Origin: Lachnospiraceae bacterium
Lineage (GTDB): Bacteria > Bacillota > Clostridia > Lachnospirales > Lachnospiraceae
DNA: 58,969 nucleotides
Direction of reading: 5' to 3'
NCBI GenBank assembly: GCA_024692715.1
Contig: JAILMH010000054.1
Coordinates: 1 to 58,969 of the forward strand
Of the stretch, positions 8,575-16,870 are shown piece after piece (the stretch's first letter is position 1; the number at the start of each line of letters is the position of its first letter). A program made the position numbers and the translations under genes. The notes beneath the pieces are model-generated. The model saw only the letters and a program-made list of their open reading frames with translations, was not told where the DNA came from and searched no databases.

Positions 8575-9369
8575 ATGACTAATTTCAAGAAAAAGCTGGC
8601 ATTGGTATCATGTGCATTCGCTCTTGTCCTTTCTATGACAGCCTGTGGTAAGGCTGTAAAAAATATTGAGTATGATGAAAGTACAGTTACTTCAAGAGCT
8701 GAGTCTATAGTTCAGGCTTACCAGACTCTCGATGCTTCTGGAAAGGCTGAAGAAGTAATCAACTATGATGATGCGCATGTTAAACTGATCGATAACAGCA
8801 CAAACGGAGTCATCAGCGGTACCGCATATAAGTCAGGACTTGAGTCATTTGAGAATGCACTTGAAAACATTGGCGGTGAGCTTGCACTCACAGATGAGGT
8901 AACAATTAAGTCTGATGACGAAGAAATTACTGCAGATGCAGCATTCAAGGGCAGTAACGGTAAGACTGGTAAGATGGAGATCATCATGACAAGTACTTAC
9001 GAAGTTACTGACGTTGTTTTCAATGTTGACAAGACTTTTGCAGAAAAGATGGAGAATGCAGCTCTTAATACTGTTCTTGGTATGGGTACGACATTCTGCG
9101 TTCTTATTCTTATTGCAATTATTATTGCACTTCTTCCGTACATTGTTGCTCCGTTTACAGGAACAAAGAAGAAAGCAGCTCCTGCTGAAGCTCCTAAGAA
9201 GGCACCGGCTCCTGCACCTGCAGCCGCTCCGGAACCGGCTGAGGATCTTACAGATGACCAGGAACTCGTAGCAGTTATTGCAGCTGCTGTTGCAGCATAT
9301 GAAAGTGAAGCAACCGGTACACCGGTTTCACCTGATACATTTGTTGTACGTTCACTGAGAAGAAGATAA
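8575..9369 (+). CDS. OadG-like gamma subunit with lipoprotein N-terminus and extracellular domain
   Basis: Predicted membrane assembly subunit of the sodium-pumping decarboxylase. The 264-residue product has a lipoprotein signal (lipobox around LSMTAC, Cys near residue 24) and an exported domain of about 130 residues. One transmembrane helix follows (near residues 160-185, TTFCVLILIAIIIALLPYIV), then an Ala/Pro/Lys-rich linker and a cytoplasmic tail DDQELVAVIAAAVAAYE...VVRSLRRR. The tail is characteristic of clostridial OadG-like proteins. Classical OadG is about 80 residues, so the lipid-anchored outer domain is an added part. That domain looks like a small alpha+beta fold of the kind found in DUF3887 proteins (inference). 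It lies 18 bases after the carboxyltransferase. Confidence 0.82.
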   Translation: MTNFKKKLALVSCAFALVLSMTACGKAVKNIEYDESTVTSRAESIVQAYQTLDASGKAEEVINYDDAHVKLIDNSTNGVISGTAYKSGLESFENALENIGGELALTDEVTIKSDDEEITADAAFKGSNGKTGKMEIIMTSTYEVTDVVFNVDKTFAEKMENAALNTVLGMGTTFCVLILIAIIIALLPYIVAPFTGTKKKAAPAEAPKKAPAPAPAAAPEPAEDLTDDQELVAVIAAAVAAYESEATGTPVSPDTFVVRSLRRR

Positions 9370-9393
9370 ATCAATTATTTAGGAGAATAAACC

Positions 9394-9768
9394 ATGAAAA
9401 ATTATACAATTACTGTTAATGGAACAGCATATGACGTAACTGTTGAAGAGAATGGTGCTGGTGCAGCACCTGCAGCAGCTCCTGCAGCTAAGGCAGCTCC
9501 AAAGGCAGCTCCTGCAGCCGCTCCGAAGGCAGCAGCTCCTGCAGCCGGCGCAGGCTCAATCCGTGTTGAGGCCGGTGCAGCAGGTAAGGTATTTAAGATC
9601 GACGCTCAGGTTGGCCAGTCTGTAAAGAAGGGTGATCCTGTTGTAACTATCGAAGCTATGAAGATGGAGATTCCTGTAGTTGCTCCGGCTGACGGTGTTG
9701 TAGCAAGCATCGATGTAGCAGTTGGTGACGCTTGTGAAGCAGGCGGACTTCTTGCAACACTTAAGTAA
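9394..9768 (+). CDS. Biotin carboxyl carrier protein of the decarboxylase complex
   Basis: Carries CO2 on a covalently bound biotin between the carboxyltransferases and the membrane beta subunit. The 124-residue product starts with a short strand-forming region (YTITVNGTAYDVTVEE), then an Ala/Pro/Lys linker of about 35 residues, and ends in a biotinyl/lipoyl domain with the biotinylation motif EAMKMEIPV (target Lys in MKM near residue 90). It is similar to the transcarboxylase 1.3S subunit. AGGAG precedes the start. It sits between the OadG-like and OadB genes, so one carrier probably serves both carboxyltransferases of the operon. The repetitive GCA/GCT codons reflect the linker, not a DNA repeat. 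Confidence 0.95.
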   Translation: MKNYTITVNGTAYDVTVEENGAGAAPAAAPAAKAAPKAAPAAAPKAAAPAAGAGSIRVEAGAAGKVFKIDAQVGQSVKKGDPVVTIEAMKMEIPVVAPADGVVASIDVAVGDACEAGGLLATLK

Positions 9769-9804
9769 TTAGCAGCTGATCAAAATTCGTTTGGAGGTCA
9801 ATTC

Positions 9805-10932
9805 ATGGAATACATTAGTAATACTCTGGCAAATCTGGTGAGCCAGTCTGCATTTACGACCATGACAGTTGGAAACATCATCATGATCGTTGTAGCCTGC
9901 TTCTTCCTGTATCTTGCCATCGCTAAGGGTTTTGAGCCTCTGCTTCTTACACCAATCTCATTCGGAATGCTTCTTGTAAACATTTATCCGGACATCATGG
10001 CAGAAGGTGGTCTTTTCCACTACTTCTTCCTTCTGGATGAGTGGTCGATCCTTCCGTGCCTTATTTTCATGGGCGTAGGTGCAATGACAGACTTTGGTCC
10101 CCTTATTGCAAATCCGAAGAGCTTCATCCTTGGTGCTGCAGCTCAGTTCGGTATCTTTGCTGCTTATTTTGGAGCAATCGTTCTTGGCTTTAATGATAAG
10201 CAGGCAGCAGCTATTTCAATCATTGGTGGTGCAGATGGTCCTACATCAATCTTCCTTGCCACAAGACTTGGACAGACATCGATCCTTGGACCTATCGCAG
10301 TAGCCGCATATTCATATATGTCACTGGTTCCGATCATCCAGCCGCCTATCATGAGACTGCTCATCCCTGAGAAGGAAAGAAAGATCAAGATGTCTCAGCT
10401 TCGTACAGTATCTAAGCTTGAGAAGATCCTCTTCCCTGTCATTGTTGCATCACTTGTATCAATGATCCTTCCTACAACGGCTCCTCTGATCGGTATGATG
10501 ATGCTTGGTAATCTCTTCCGTGAGTGCGGCGTAGTTCGTCAGCTCCAGGAGACAGCTTCAAATGCTCTTATGTACATCGTTGTTATCCTTCTTGGTACAT
10601 CAGTAGGTGCTACAACAAGTGCTGAAGCATTCCTTAACCCTACAACACTTAAGATCGTAGTTCTCGGTCTTATCGCATTCGCATTCGGAACAGCAGCAGG
10701 TTGTCTCGTAGGTAGGATCATGTGTAAGGTTACAGGCGGCAAGATCAATCCGCTTATTGGATCAGCCGGCGTATCTGCCGTTCCTATGGCAGCACGTGTA
10801 TCTCAGAAGGTCGGTGCGGAATCAGATCCTACAAACTTCCTGCTCATGCATGCTATGGGTCCTAACGTTGCCGGCGTAGTTGGTACAGCCGTCGTTGCAG
10901 GTACATTCATGGCTGTATTCGGAGTGGGCTGA
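9805..10932 (+). CDS. oadB: Sodium ion-translocating decarboxylase beta subunit
   Basis: Integral membrane subunit that decarboxylates carboxybiotin and exports sodium ions, consuming a periplasmic proton. The 375-residue product has about nine or more hydrophobic helices. It carries the two family signatures: [16 protein letters not shown] near residues 143-158, with the essential Asp, and [18 protein letters not shown] with [14 protein letters not shown] near the C-terminus. The length is normal for OadB/MmdB/GcdB. A TTGGAGG site precedes the start. Which decarboxylase it serves cannot be told from sequence because both an acyl-CoA and a keto-acid carboxyltransferase are encoded in the same operon. 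Confidence 0.96.
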   Translation: MEYISNTLANLVSQSAFTTMTVGNIIMIVVACFFLYLAIAKGFEPLLLTPISFGMLLVNIYPDIMAEGGLFHYFFLLDEWSILPCLIFMGVGAMTDFGPLIANPKSFILGAAAQFGIFAAYFGAIVLGFNDKQAAAISIIGGADGPTSIFLATRLGQTSILGPIAVAAYSYMSLVPIIQPPIMRLLIPEKERKIKMSQLRTVSKLEKILFPVIVASLVSMILPTTAPLIGMMMLGNLFRECGVVRQLQETASNALMYIVVILLGTSVGATTSAEAFLNPTTLKIVVLGLIAFAFGTAAGCLVGRIMCKVTGGKINPLIGSAGVSAVPMAARVSQKVGAESDPTNFLLMHAMGPNVAGVVGTAVVAGTFMAVFGVG

Positions 10933-10969
10933 TACAATCACTTAGGTTATATTAGGAGGAAATAAATAA

Positions 10970-12382
10970 ATGTCAGATACAGTAAAAAGACCTGTTGGCA
11001 TTACCGAGACTATTCTCCGTGATGCACATCAGTCTCTGATCGCAACAAGAATGCCGATCGAGGAGATGCTTCCTATTCTCGACACAATGGATAAAGTTGG
11101 TTACCATTCAGTTGAGTGCTGGGGTGGCGCTACATTTGATTCATGCCTTCGTTTCCTGAAGGAGGATCCATGGGAGAGACTTAGAAAACTCAGAAAAGGT
11201 CTCCCTAATACAAAGCTTCAGATGCTTTTCCGTGGTCAGAATATCCTTGGTTACAGCCATTATTCTGATGACGTTGTTGAGTACTTTGTTCAGAAGTCAA
11301 TCGCAAATGGTATCGATATCATTCGTATCTTCGACTGTCTGAACGACCTTAGAAACCTTGAAACATGTGTAAAGGCTACAAAGAAGGAAAAGGGCCACGC
11401 TCAGATCGCTCTTTGCTATACACTTGGTGATGCTTATACACTTGAGTATTGGGAGAATATCGCAAGAAGAATCGAAGAGATGGGTGCAGATTCTATCTGT
11501 ATCAAGGATATGGCCGGACTTCTTCTTCCAAGTGCTGCATACGACCTCGTTACAGCTCTTAAGAAGGGTTCAAACCTTCCTATCCAGCTCCATACACACT
11601 ATACTTCAGGTATGGCTTCAATGACATATCTTAAGGCAATCGAGGCTGGTGTTGATATCATCGATACTGCAGCTTCACCACTTTCAATGGGTACTTCACA
11701 GCCTGCAACAGAGGTTATGGTTAAAGCCCTTGAGGGAACACCTTATGATACAGGTCTTGACCTTAACTCTATCATCAAGGTTGGTCAGCACTTTGAGCCA
11801 TATCGTGCAGAGTGCCTTAAGGATGGCCTTCTTAACCCTAAGGTTATGGGCGTTAACATCAATACACTTCGTTACCAGGTACCGGGCGGAATGCTTTCAA
11901 ACATGATCAAGCAGCTCGGCGAGCAGGGTAAGGAAGACAAGCTTCAGGACGTTCTTGAAGAGGTACCTCGCGTACGTAAGGATCTCGGTGAGCCTCCACT
12001 TGTTACACCTTCATCACAGATCGTTGGTACACAGGCTGTTATGAACGTTCTTATGGGTGAGAGATATAAAGTCTGCACAGGCCAGACAAAGGATCTTTGC
12101 CGCGGACTTTATGGCCAGACTGTAAAGCCTATGAATCCTGAAGTCGTTGCCAAGATCATTCCTGGTGAGACTCCTATAACAGACAGACCTGCAGATCATC
12201 TTGAGCCACAGCTTGATAAGTTCAAGGAAGAGTGCAAACAGTGGACACAGCAGCCGGAAGATGTTCTTTCATATGCGCTGTTCCCACAGGTAGCTGTTGA
12301 ATATTTCAAATACAGAAAAGCACAGCAGGAAAAGGTTGACATCTCAAAGGCAGATACAAAGAATGGAGCTTATCCTGTTTGA
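10970..12382 (+). CDS. oadA: Oxaloacetate decarboxylase alpha / pyruvate carboxylase subunit B type carboxyltransferase
   Basis: TIM-barrel carboxyltransferase that moves CO2 between oxaloacetate/pyruvate and biotin (like transcarboxylase 5S). The 470-residue product starts with ETILRDAHQSLIATRM, the metal-binding DAHQ motif. It has CWGGATFD, the catalytic lysine in CIKDMAG (near residue 183), and the metal ligands in LHTHYTSGM. The C-terminal PYC_OADA domain follows, but there is no biotinyl domain; the separate carrier at 9394 would supply biotin. It is the last gene of the operon, preceded by AGGAGG. A 14-bp palindrome (GATCATGCATGATC) overlaps the stop, and a terminator follows at 12417. 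Confidence 0.95.
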   Translation: MSDTVKRPVGITETILRDAHQSLIATRMPIEEMLPILDTMDKVGYHSVECWGGATFDSCLRFLKEDPWERLRKLRKGLPNTKLQMLFRGQNILGYSHYSDDVVEYFVQKSIANGIDIIRIFDCLNDLRNLETCVKATKKEKGHAQIALCYTLGDAYTLEYWENIARRIEEMGADSICIKDMAGLLLPSAAYDLVTALKKGSNLPIQLHTHYTSGMASMTYLKAIEAGVDIIDTAASPLSMGTSQPATEVMVKALEGTPYDTGLDLNSIIKVGQHFEPYRAECLKDGLLNPKVMGVNINTLRYQVPGGMLSNMIKQLGEQGKEDKLQDVLEEVPRVRKDLGEPPLVTPSSQIVGTQAVMNVLMGERYKVCTGQTKDLCRGLYGQTVKPMNPEVVAKIIPGETPITDRPADHLEPQLDKFKEECKQWTQQPEDVLSYALFPQVAVEYFKYRKAQQEKVDISKADTKNGAYPV

Positions 12383-12416
12383 TCATGCATGATCGAGGAT
12401 GTTGAATAAGTAAATT

Positions 12417-12464
12417 ATCCCGGATGATATATTCATTTAAGAGTCTATCATCCGGGATTTTTTG
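12417..12464 (+). terminator. Rho-independent terminator of the decarboxylase operon
   Basis: A perfect 13-bp stem (ATCCCGGATGATA with TATCATCCGGGAT) is followed by six T. Confidence 0.92.
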
Positions 12465-12490
12465 TATAAAAAAGTCGATTTTCGTATAGC

Positions 12491-12520
12491 TTGACACTGA
12501 TTGTGAAATAGAGTTAAAAT
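12491..12520 (+). promoter_or_regulatory. Promoter of the thioesterase-cmk-ispH-rpsA region
   Basis: TTGACA at 12491-12496 and TAAAAT at 12515-12520 are separated by 18 bases. The predicted start is near 12527, about 30 bases before the ATG at 12558. It sits directly after the decarboxylase terminator. Confidence 0.7.
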
Positions 12521-12557
12521 AAGAACCTATGTAAATTGGTGGAAAATTGGAGGTCTT

Positions 12558-12989
12558 ATGATAGAAATCAAGCCGTACAGCAGGACAGTATACTATTATG
12601 AAACAGACAGAATGGGCATAGTTCATCATTCAAATTATATAAGATGGTTTGAAGAGGCTCGTGATGATTTTATGAGACAGATCAATGTTCCGTATAGTGT
12701 TCTTGAAGAAAAAGGAATCATTATTCCGGTACTTTCAGTTTCGGCTACATATCGTAAGCATCTTACATATGAAGATAAATTTTCGATTCAGCTGAAATGT
12801 AAGCGCTTTACAGGTATTAAATCTTATTTTGAGTATAAAGTTTTTGATGAAGATGGAAATTTATGTGCGACAGGTGAGAGTTCACACTGCATATTAAATA
12901 AAGATTTAAAACCGTTTAGATTCAAGCGTGAATTTCCAGAGATATATAATATTTTTGCTGAGGCAGCAGAGGAAGGACCAAGATCTTGA
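12558..12989 (+). CDS. Acyl-CoA thioesterase, hotdog fold (YbgC/4HBT type)
   Basis: Likely hydrolyses acyl-CoA or acyl-carrier thioesters. The 143-residue product has the 4-hydroxybenzoyl-CoA thioesterase signature near its start, YETDRMGIVHHSNYIRWFEE, with the catalytic Asp in ETD and the N-terminal end of the hot-dog helix in NYIRWFEEARDDF. The length fits the YbgC/4HBT family. GGAGG lies at 12549-12553. It overlaps the next gene by four bases. The natural substrate is not evident; YbgC homologues in Proteobacteria sit with tol-pal, which is not the case here. Confidence 0.9.
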   Translation: MIEIKPYSRTVYYYETDRMGIVHHSNYIRWFEEARDDFMRQINVPYSVLEEKGIIIPVLSVSATYRKHLTYEDKFSIQLKCKRFTGIKSYFEYKVFDEDGNLCATGESSHCILNKDLKPFRFKREFPEIYNIFAEAAEEGPRS

Positions 12990-14224
12990 AAAAGGTTATT
13001 GTTATCGGCGGTGGAGCAGCCGGTATGATGGCAGCAGTATGGGCTGCCCGCGGTGGCGCAGACGTCTCTATTTTTGAAAAAAACGAAAAGCTTGGTAAAA
13101 AGATATTTATTACAGGCAAGGGGCGTGGAAATGTAACTAATGCATCGGACATAGATGTGGTGTTTGACAGCATTTGCTCTAATAAAAAGTTTATGTATTC
13201 ATCACTCTATGGATTTACAAATGATGATGCCATCAATTTTTTCAATGAATTGGGCCTTTCTACAAAAGTAGAGCGTGGAAACAGGGTTTTCCCTGTAAGT
13301 GACCATGCCTATGATATTACAGCTGCGCTCACAAGAGAGCTAAAAAAACTGCATGTGAAGATAAAACTTTTTACAGAAGTAAAAAAGCTTATCATCACAG
13401 GCGACACCTGCGAAGGTGTTGTAACATCTGACGGCGAGAAGCATATTGCAGACGCTGTAATTGCGGCGACCGGAGGACTTTCGTATCAGTCTACCGGCTC
13501 TACAGGTGATGGTTACAGGTTTGCAGAAAGTGCGGGGATGAATGTTACGGAGTGCTCGCCTTCGCTTGTTCCTTTTGAATGTAAGGAAAAGTTTGTAATG
13601 CAGATGCAGGGACTTTCCCTTAAAAATACAGGACTTGAGCTTAAGGATGGAAAAAAGGTTCTCTACAGCGATTTTGGAGAGATGCTTTTTACTCATTTTG
13701 GAGTCAGCGGACCTATGATACTTTCTGCTTCAGCAAGAGTTGAAAGAAAGTATTTTACAAAAAATCTTACACTTCATCTTGATCTTAAGCCGGCACTCAA
13801 TGATGAGCAGCTTGACAGCAGACTTATAAGAGAGTTTGAGGAAAATAACAAAAAGGAATTCAGAAATTCGCTTAATAAACTTTTTCCATCAAAGATGATT
13901 CCGGTAATAATCGAAAGATCCGGAATCGATCAGTATAAGAGATGCAGTCAGATCTCGCATGAAGAAAGAACGAGACTCAAAGAACTTATAAAAGACTTTA
14001 CAATGACAGTCACAGGACTCAGAGGTTATAATGAAGCCATAATCACAAAGGGCGGAGTCAGCGTAAAGGATATAGACCCTTCGACAATGGAGTCAAAAAA
14101 ATGTCACGGTCTTTATTTTGCAGGTGAGACGCTTGATATAGATTGTCTTACAGGCGGGTTTAATCTTCAGGTGGCATGGAGTACAGGCACTGCTGCTGGC
14201 AGAGCAATAACTGAAATTAATTAA
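12986..14224 (+). CDS. HI0933/BaiN-like FAD-dependent flavoprotein
   Basis: Flavoprotein of the HI0933 family, members of which are annotated as aminoacetone oxidase or BaiN-type NAD(P)/FAD oxidoreductase. The 412-residue product begins with the dinucleotide-binding motif VIGGGAAGMMAA (residues 5-16) and EKNEKLGKKIFITGKGRGNVTN. It also has AATGGLSYQSTGSTGDGYRFA and the C-terminal FAD-contact segment LYFAGETLDIDCLTGGFNLQ. All are diagnostic for the family; the reaction is not known from sequence. It overlaps the thioesterase by four bases and precedes cmk by 12 bases, a gene order I recall from Clostridia (established knowledge, not checked). Confidence 0.92.
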   Translation: MKKVIVIGGGAAGMMAAVWAARGGADVSIFEKNEKLGKKIFITGKGRGNVTNASDIDVVFDSICSNKKFMYSSLYGFTNDDAINFFNELGLSTKVERGNRVFPVSDHAYDITAALTRELKKLHVKIKLFTEVKKLIITGDTCEGVVTSDGEKHIADAVIAATGGLSYQSTGSTGDGYRFAESAGMNVTECSPSLVPFECKEKFVMQMQGLSLKNTGLELKDGKKVLYSDFGEMLFTHFGVSGPMILSASARVERKYFTKNLTLHLDLKPALNDEQLDSRLIREFEENNKKEFRNSLNKLFPSKMIPVIIERSGIDQYKRCSQISHEERTRLKELIKDFTMTVTGLRGYNEAIITKGGVSVKDIDPSTMESKKCHGLYFAGETLDIDCLTGGFNLQVAWSTGTAAGRAITEIN

Positions 14225-14236
14225 GGAGAAATCAAA

Positions 14237-14893
14237 ATGAGCTATAACATAGCTATAGATGGCCCTGCAGGAGCAGGCAAGAGTACGATCGCAAAAAAGG
14301 TAGCAAAGGAAAAAGGATTTATATATGTAGATACAGGTGCTATGTATCGCGCTATGGCATTGTATATGCTTGAAAAAAATGTAGATCTTGCAGATACTGT
14401 TGCTATTGCGAAAATGTGTGAAAATGCCGATATATCTATCAAGTACGAAGATGGAGTTCAGTGTGTTTATCTGAATGGTACAAATGTAAATGATAAAATT
14501 CGTACACCGGATGTTTCAGCGGCAGCTTCTAAAACTTCAGTAGTTCCTGAAGTAAGAGTTAAGCTTGTTCAGCTTCAGCAGGAACTTGCGGCTAAAGAGA
14601 ACGTGGTAATGGATGGACGCGATATCTGTACCAAGGTTCTTCCCAATGCTGATGTAAAAGTATTTCTTACAGCTTCTGTTGCAGTAAGAGCTAAGAGAAG
14701 ATATGATGAGCTTTGTGCAAAAGGTACAGAATGTGATCTTAAAGAAATTGAAAAAGAGATCGCAGAAAGAGATCATCGTGATATGACAAGAACTGAATCC
14801 CCTCTTGTGCAGGCTGAGGATGCTACTCTGGTCGATTCGTCAGCTATGACTATCGATGAAGTCGCAGAAAAGATCATGTCTTTGTGTAAATAA
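14237..14893 (+). CDS. cmk: Cytidylate kinase
   Basis: Phosphorylates CMP and dCMP to the diphosphates. The 218-residue product has the P-loop IDGPAGAGKSTIAKKVA near its start, YVDTGAMYRAMAL, the substrate-binding VMDGRDICTKVLPNADVK, and the lid region DHRDMTRTESPL with RR and DxTR elements. The length matches the family. AAGGAG precedes the ATG. It is followed 16 bases later by ispH and then the S1 gene, the conserved cmk-ispH-rpsA order of Clostridia. Confidence 0.97.
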   Translation: MSYNIAIDGPAGAGKSTIAKKVAKEKGFIYVDTGAMYRAMALYMLEKNVDLADTVAIAKMCENADISIKYEDGVQCVYLNGTNVNDKIRTPDVSAAASKTSVVPEVRVKLVQLQQELAAKENVVMDGRDICTKVLPNADVKVFLTASVAVRAKRRYDELCAKGTECDLKEIEKEIAERDHRDMTRTESPLVQAEDATLVDSSAMTIDEVAEKIMSLCK

Positions 14894-14909
14894 CATTCGG
14901 AGGTTTTTT

Positions 14910-15764
14910 GTGAAGGTTATAACTGCAGAAAGTGCCGGATTCTGCTTTGGTGTAAAAAGAGCAGTTGATACTGTTTATAAAGAGATCGAGGCAGGCGGCA
15001 AGATATATACATATGGAGAGATCATTCACAACGAGGAAGTTGTTAAAGATCTTGAAAGCAAAGGAGTAACTGTTCTTCATTCAAAATCGGAGCTTGAAAA
15101 GCTTGAGGAGGGAACGGTTATAATAAGATCACATGGAGTTTCAAAAGAAATTTATGATCTTATTAAAACAAAGGAAAACATCAAACTTGTTGATGCAACC
15201 TGCCCGTTTGTTGTCAAAATTCACAATATTGTTGAAGAAGAGAGCAAAAAGGGTAAAAAAATCGTAGTCATCGGAGACGCGAGTCATCCGGAAGTCCAGG
15301 GAATTGTTGGTTTTTCGGATAGTCCAGTCACCGTTGTACAAAATAAAAATGAGGCTGAGGCCTTCGAAAATGATCCATCACAGGAGATCTGTATTGTGTC
15401 ACAAACTACATTCAACTATAAAAAATTTGCTGAATTAGTTGAAATCTTCGGCAAAAAAGGTTATAGTATAAATACTGTGAACACAATTTGCAGCGCTACG
15501 GAGCAGAGACAGACAGAAGCAAGGGAAATTGCTTCAAAAGTTGACGCAATGATCGTAATAGGCGGAAAAAACAGCTCTAATACGAGAAAGCTCTATGAAA
15601 TCTGTTCTGAAATGTGCCGTGATACACGGCTGATACAGACACTCGCTGACTTAGATTCAGGTTTTCCTGAATCCACTTCTTGTGTAGGCATCACAGCCGG
15701 GGCATCAACCCCAAACTATATTATTGAGGAGGTTCAAAGTAATGTCAGAGGAACAGACTTTTGA
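14910..15764 (+). CDS. ispH: 4-hydroxy-3-methylbut-2-enyl diphosphate reductase
   Basis: Last enzyme of the MEP isoprenoid pathway: an iron-sulfur enzyme making IPP and DMAPP. The 284-residue product has the three cluster-binding cysteines (in SAGFCFGVKRAV, DATCPFV and NTICSATEQRQ), the catalytic HPEVQGI segment, and the end motif GITAGASTPNYIIEEV. I chose the GTG at 14910 because CGGAGG lies at 14898-14903 and the protein then starts at the conserved KVITAESAGFC; an in-frame ATG upstream lies inside cmk. The 3' end overlaps the S1 gene by 23 bases in another frame. In many Clostridia IspH and S1 are one fused protein. Confidence 0.96.
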   Translation: MKVITAESAGFCFGVKRAVDTVYKEIEAGGKIYTYGEIIHNEEVVKDLESKGVTVLHSKSELEKLEEGTVIIRSHGVSKEIYDLIKTKENIKLVDATCPFVVKIHNIVEEESKKGKKIVVIGDASHPEVQGIVGFSDSPVTVVQNKNEAEAFENDPSQEICIVSQTTFNYKKFAELVEIFGKKGYSINTVNTICSATEQRQTEAREIASKVDAMIVIGGKNSSNTRKLYEICSEMCRDTRLIQTLADLDSGFPESTSCVGITAGASTPNYIIEEVQSNVRGTDF

Positions 15765-16848
15765 ACAGTTATTAAATGAATCATACGCAAACGATGGTAT
15801 GAACATACGTATAGGAGAGGTGGTTTCAGGTAAAGTAATCTCTGTTAAACCAGATGAGATCGTACTGAACATTGGTGCTAAGGGCGACGGTATCATTACC
15901 AGAAACGAGTATTCAAATGACTCAAACCTTGATCTTACAACAGTAGTTAAAGAGGGCGACACAATGGAAGCTAAGGTCCTCAAGGGAAAGATCGGCGATG
16001 AGCAGATCATCCTTACTTACAAGAGACTTGCTGCTGATAAGGGCAACAAGAAGCTTGAGGAAGCTTTCAACAACAAGGAAGTTCTTACAGCTAAGGTTGT
16101 TAAGGTTCTTGATGGTGGTCTTTCAGTAGTATATGAAGGCGCAAGAGTATTTATTCCTGCAAGCCTTGTATCTGATACATATGAGAAGGATCTTACAAAG
16201 TATAACGGACAGGATATCGATTTCGTTATCACAGAGTTTAATCCTAAGAGAAGAAGAGTAATCGGTGATAGAAAGCAGCTTCTTGTTTCAAGAAAGGCTG
16301 AAAAGCAGAAGGAGCTTCTTGATAAGCTTCACGTTGGTGATATCATCGAGGGTAACGTAAAGAACGTTACTGATTTCGGTGCATTCGTAGATCTTGGCGA
16401 TATTGACGGACTTCTCCACATCTCTGAGATGTCTTGGGGACATGTTGAGAATCCTAAGAAGGTATTCAAGGTTGGCGATAAGCTCAGAGTATTCATTAAG
16501 GATATTCAGGGTACTAAGATTGCACTTAGCCTTAAGTTCCCAGACCAGAACCCATGGCTTCTTGCAGCAGATAAGTATGCTGTAGGTACAGTAGTAAGCG
16601 GTAAGGTTGCTCGTATGACAGACTTCGGCGCATTCGTTGAGCTTGAGCCTGGTATCGATGCACTTCTTCACGTTTCTCAGATCGCTCGTGAGCACATTGA
16701 GAAGCCTTCAGATGTTCTTAAGACAGGTCAGGAAGTTGAAGCTAAGGTTGTTGACTTCAATGAAGATGACCACAAGATTTCACTTAGCATTAAGGCACTT
16801 CTTGGTGGAAACGATAACCATGATGAAGATGGAGATTACGAGCAGTAA
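15742..16848 (+). CDS. rpsA: 30S ribosomal protein S1-like (four S1 domains)
   Basis: RNA-binding protein that helps recruit mRNA to the 30S subunit. The 368-residue product contains four S1 repeats at roughly residues 20-88, 105-170, 193-262 and 278-348; the last two carry the strongest consensus (VTDFGAFVDLGDIDGLLHISEM and its repeat). Short Gram-positive S1 proteins of this size are common. I placed the start at ATG 15742, preceded by GAGGAGG at 15725-15732 inside the ispH coding end. An earlier in-frame ATG at 15724 overlaps that binding site and is less likely. It is probably co-translated with ispH. Codon use is strongly biased, as expected for high expression. Confidence 0.93.
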   Translation: MSEEQTFEQLLNESYANDGMNIRIGEVVSGKVISVKPDEIVLNIGAKGDGIITRNEYSNDSNLDLTTVVKEGDTMEAKVLKGKIGDEQIILTYKRLAADKGNKKLEEAFNNKEVLTAKVVKVLDGGLSVVYEGARVFIPASLVSDTYEKDLTKYNGQDIDFVITEFNPKRRRVIGDRKQLLVSRKAEKQKELLDKLHVGDIIEGNVKNVTDFGAFVDLGDIDGLLHISEMSWGHVENPKKVFKVGDKLRVFIKDIQGTKIALSLKFPDQNPWLLAADKYAVGTVVSGKVARMTDFGAFVELEPGIDALLHVSQIAREHIEKPSDVLKTGQEVEAKVVDFNEDDHKISLSIKALLGGNDNHDEDGDYEQ

Positions 16849-16870
16849 TTAGTCTCCAGAGAGGGGGATT

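Noticed and set aside
9440..9560. Tandem GCA/GCT repeats in the biotin carrier gene as a DNA repeat element
   Set aside because: They encode an Ala/Pro linker normal for biotin carriers.
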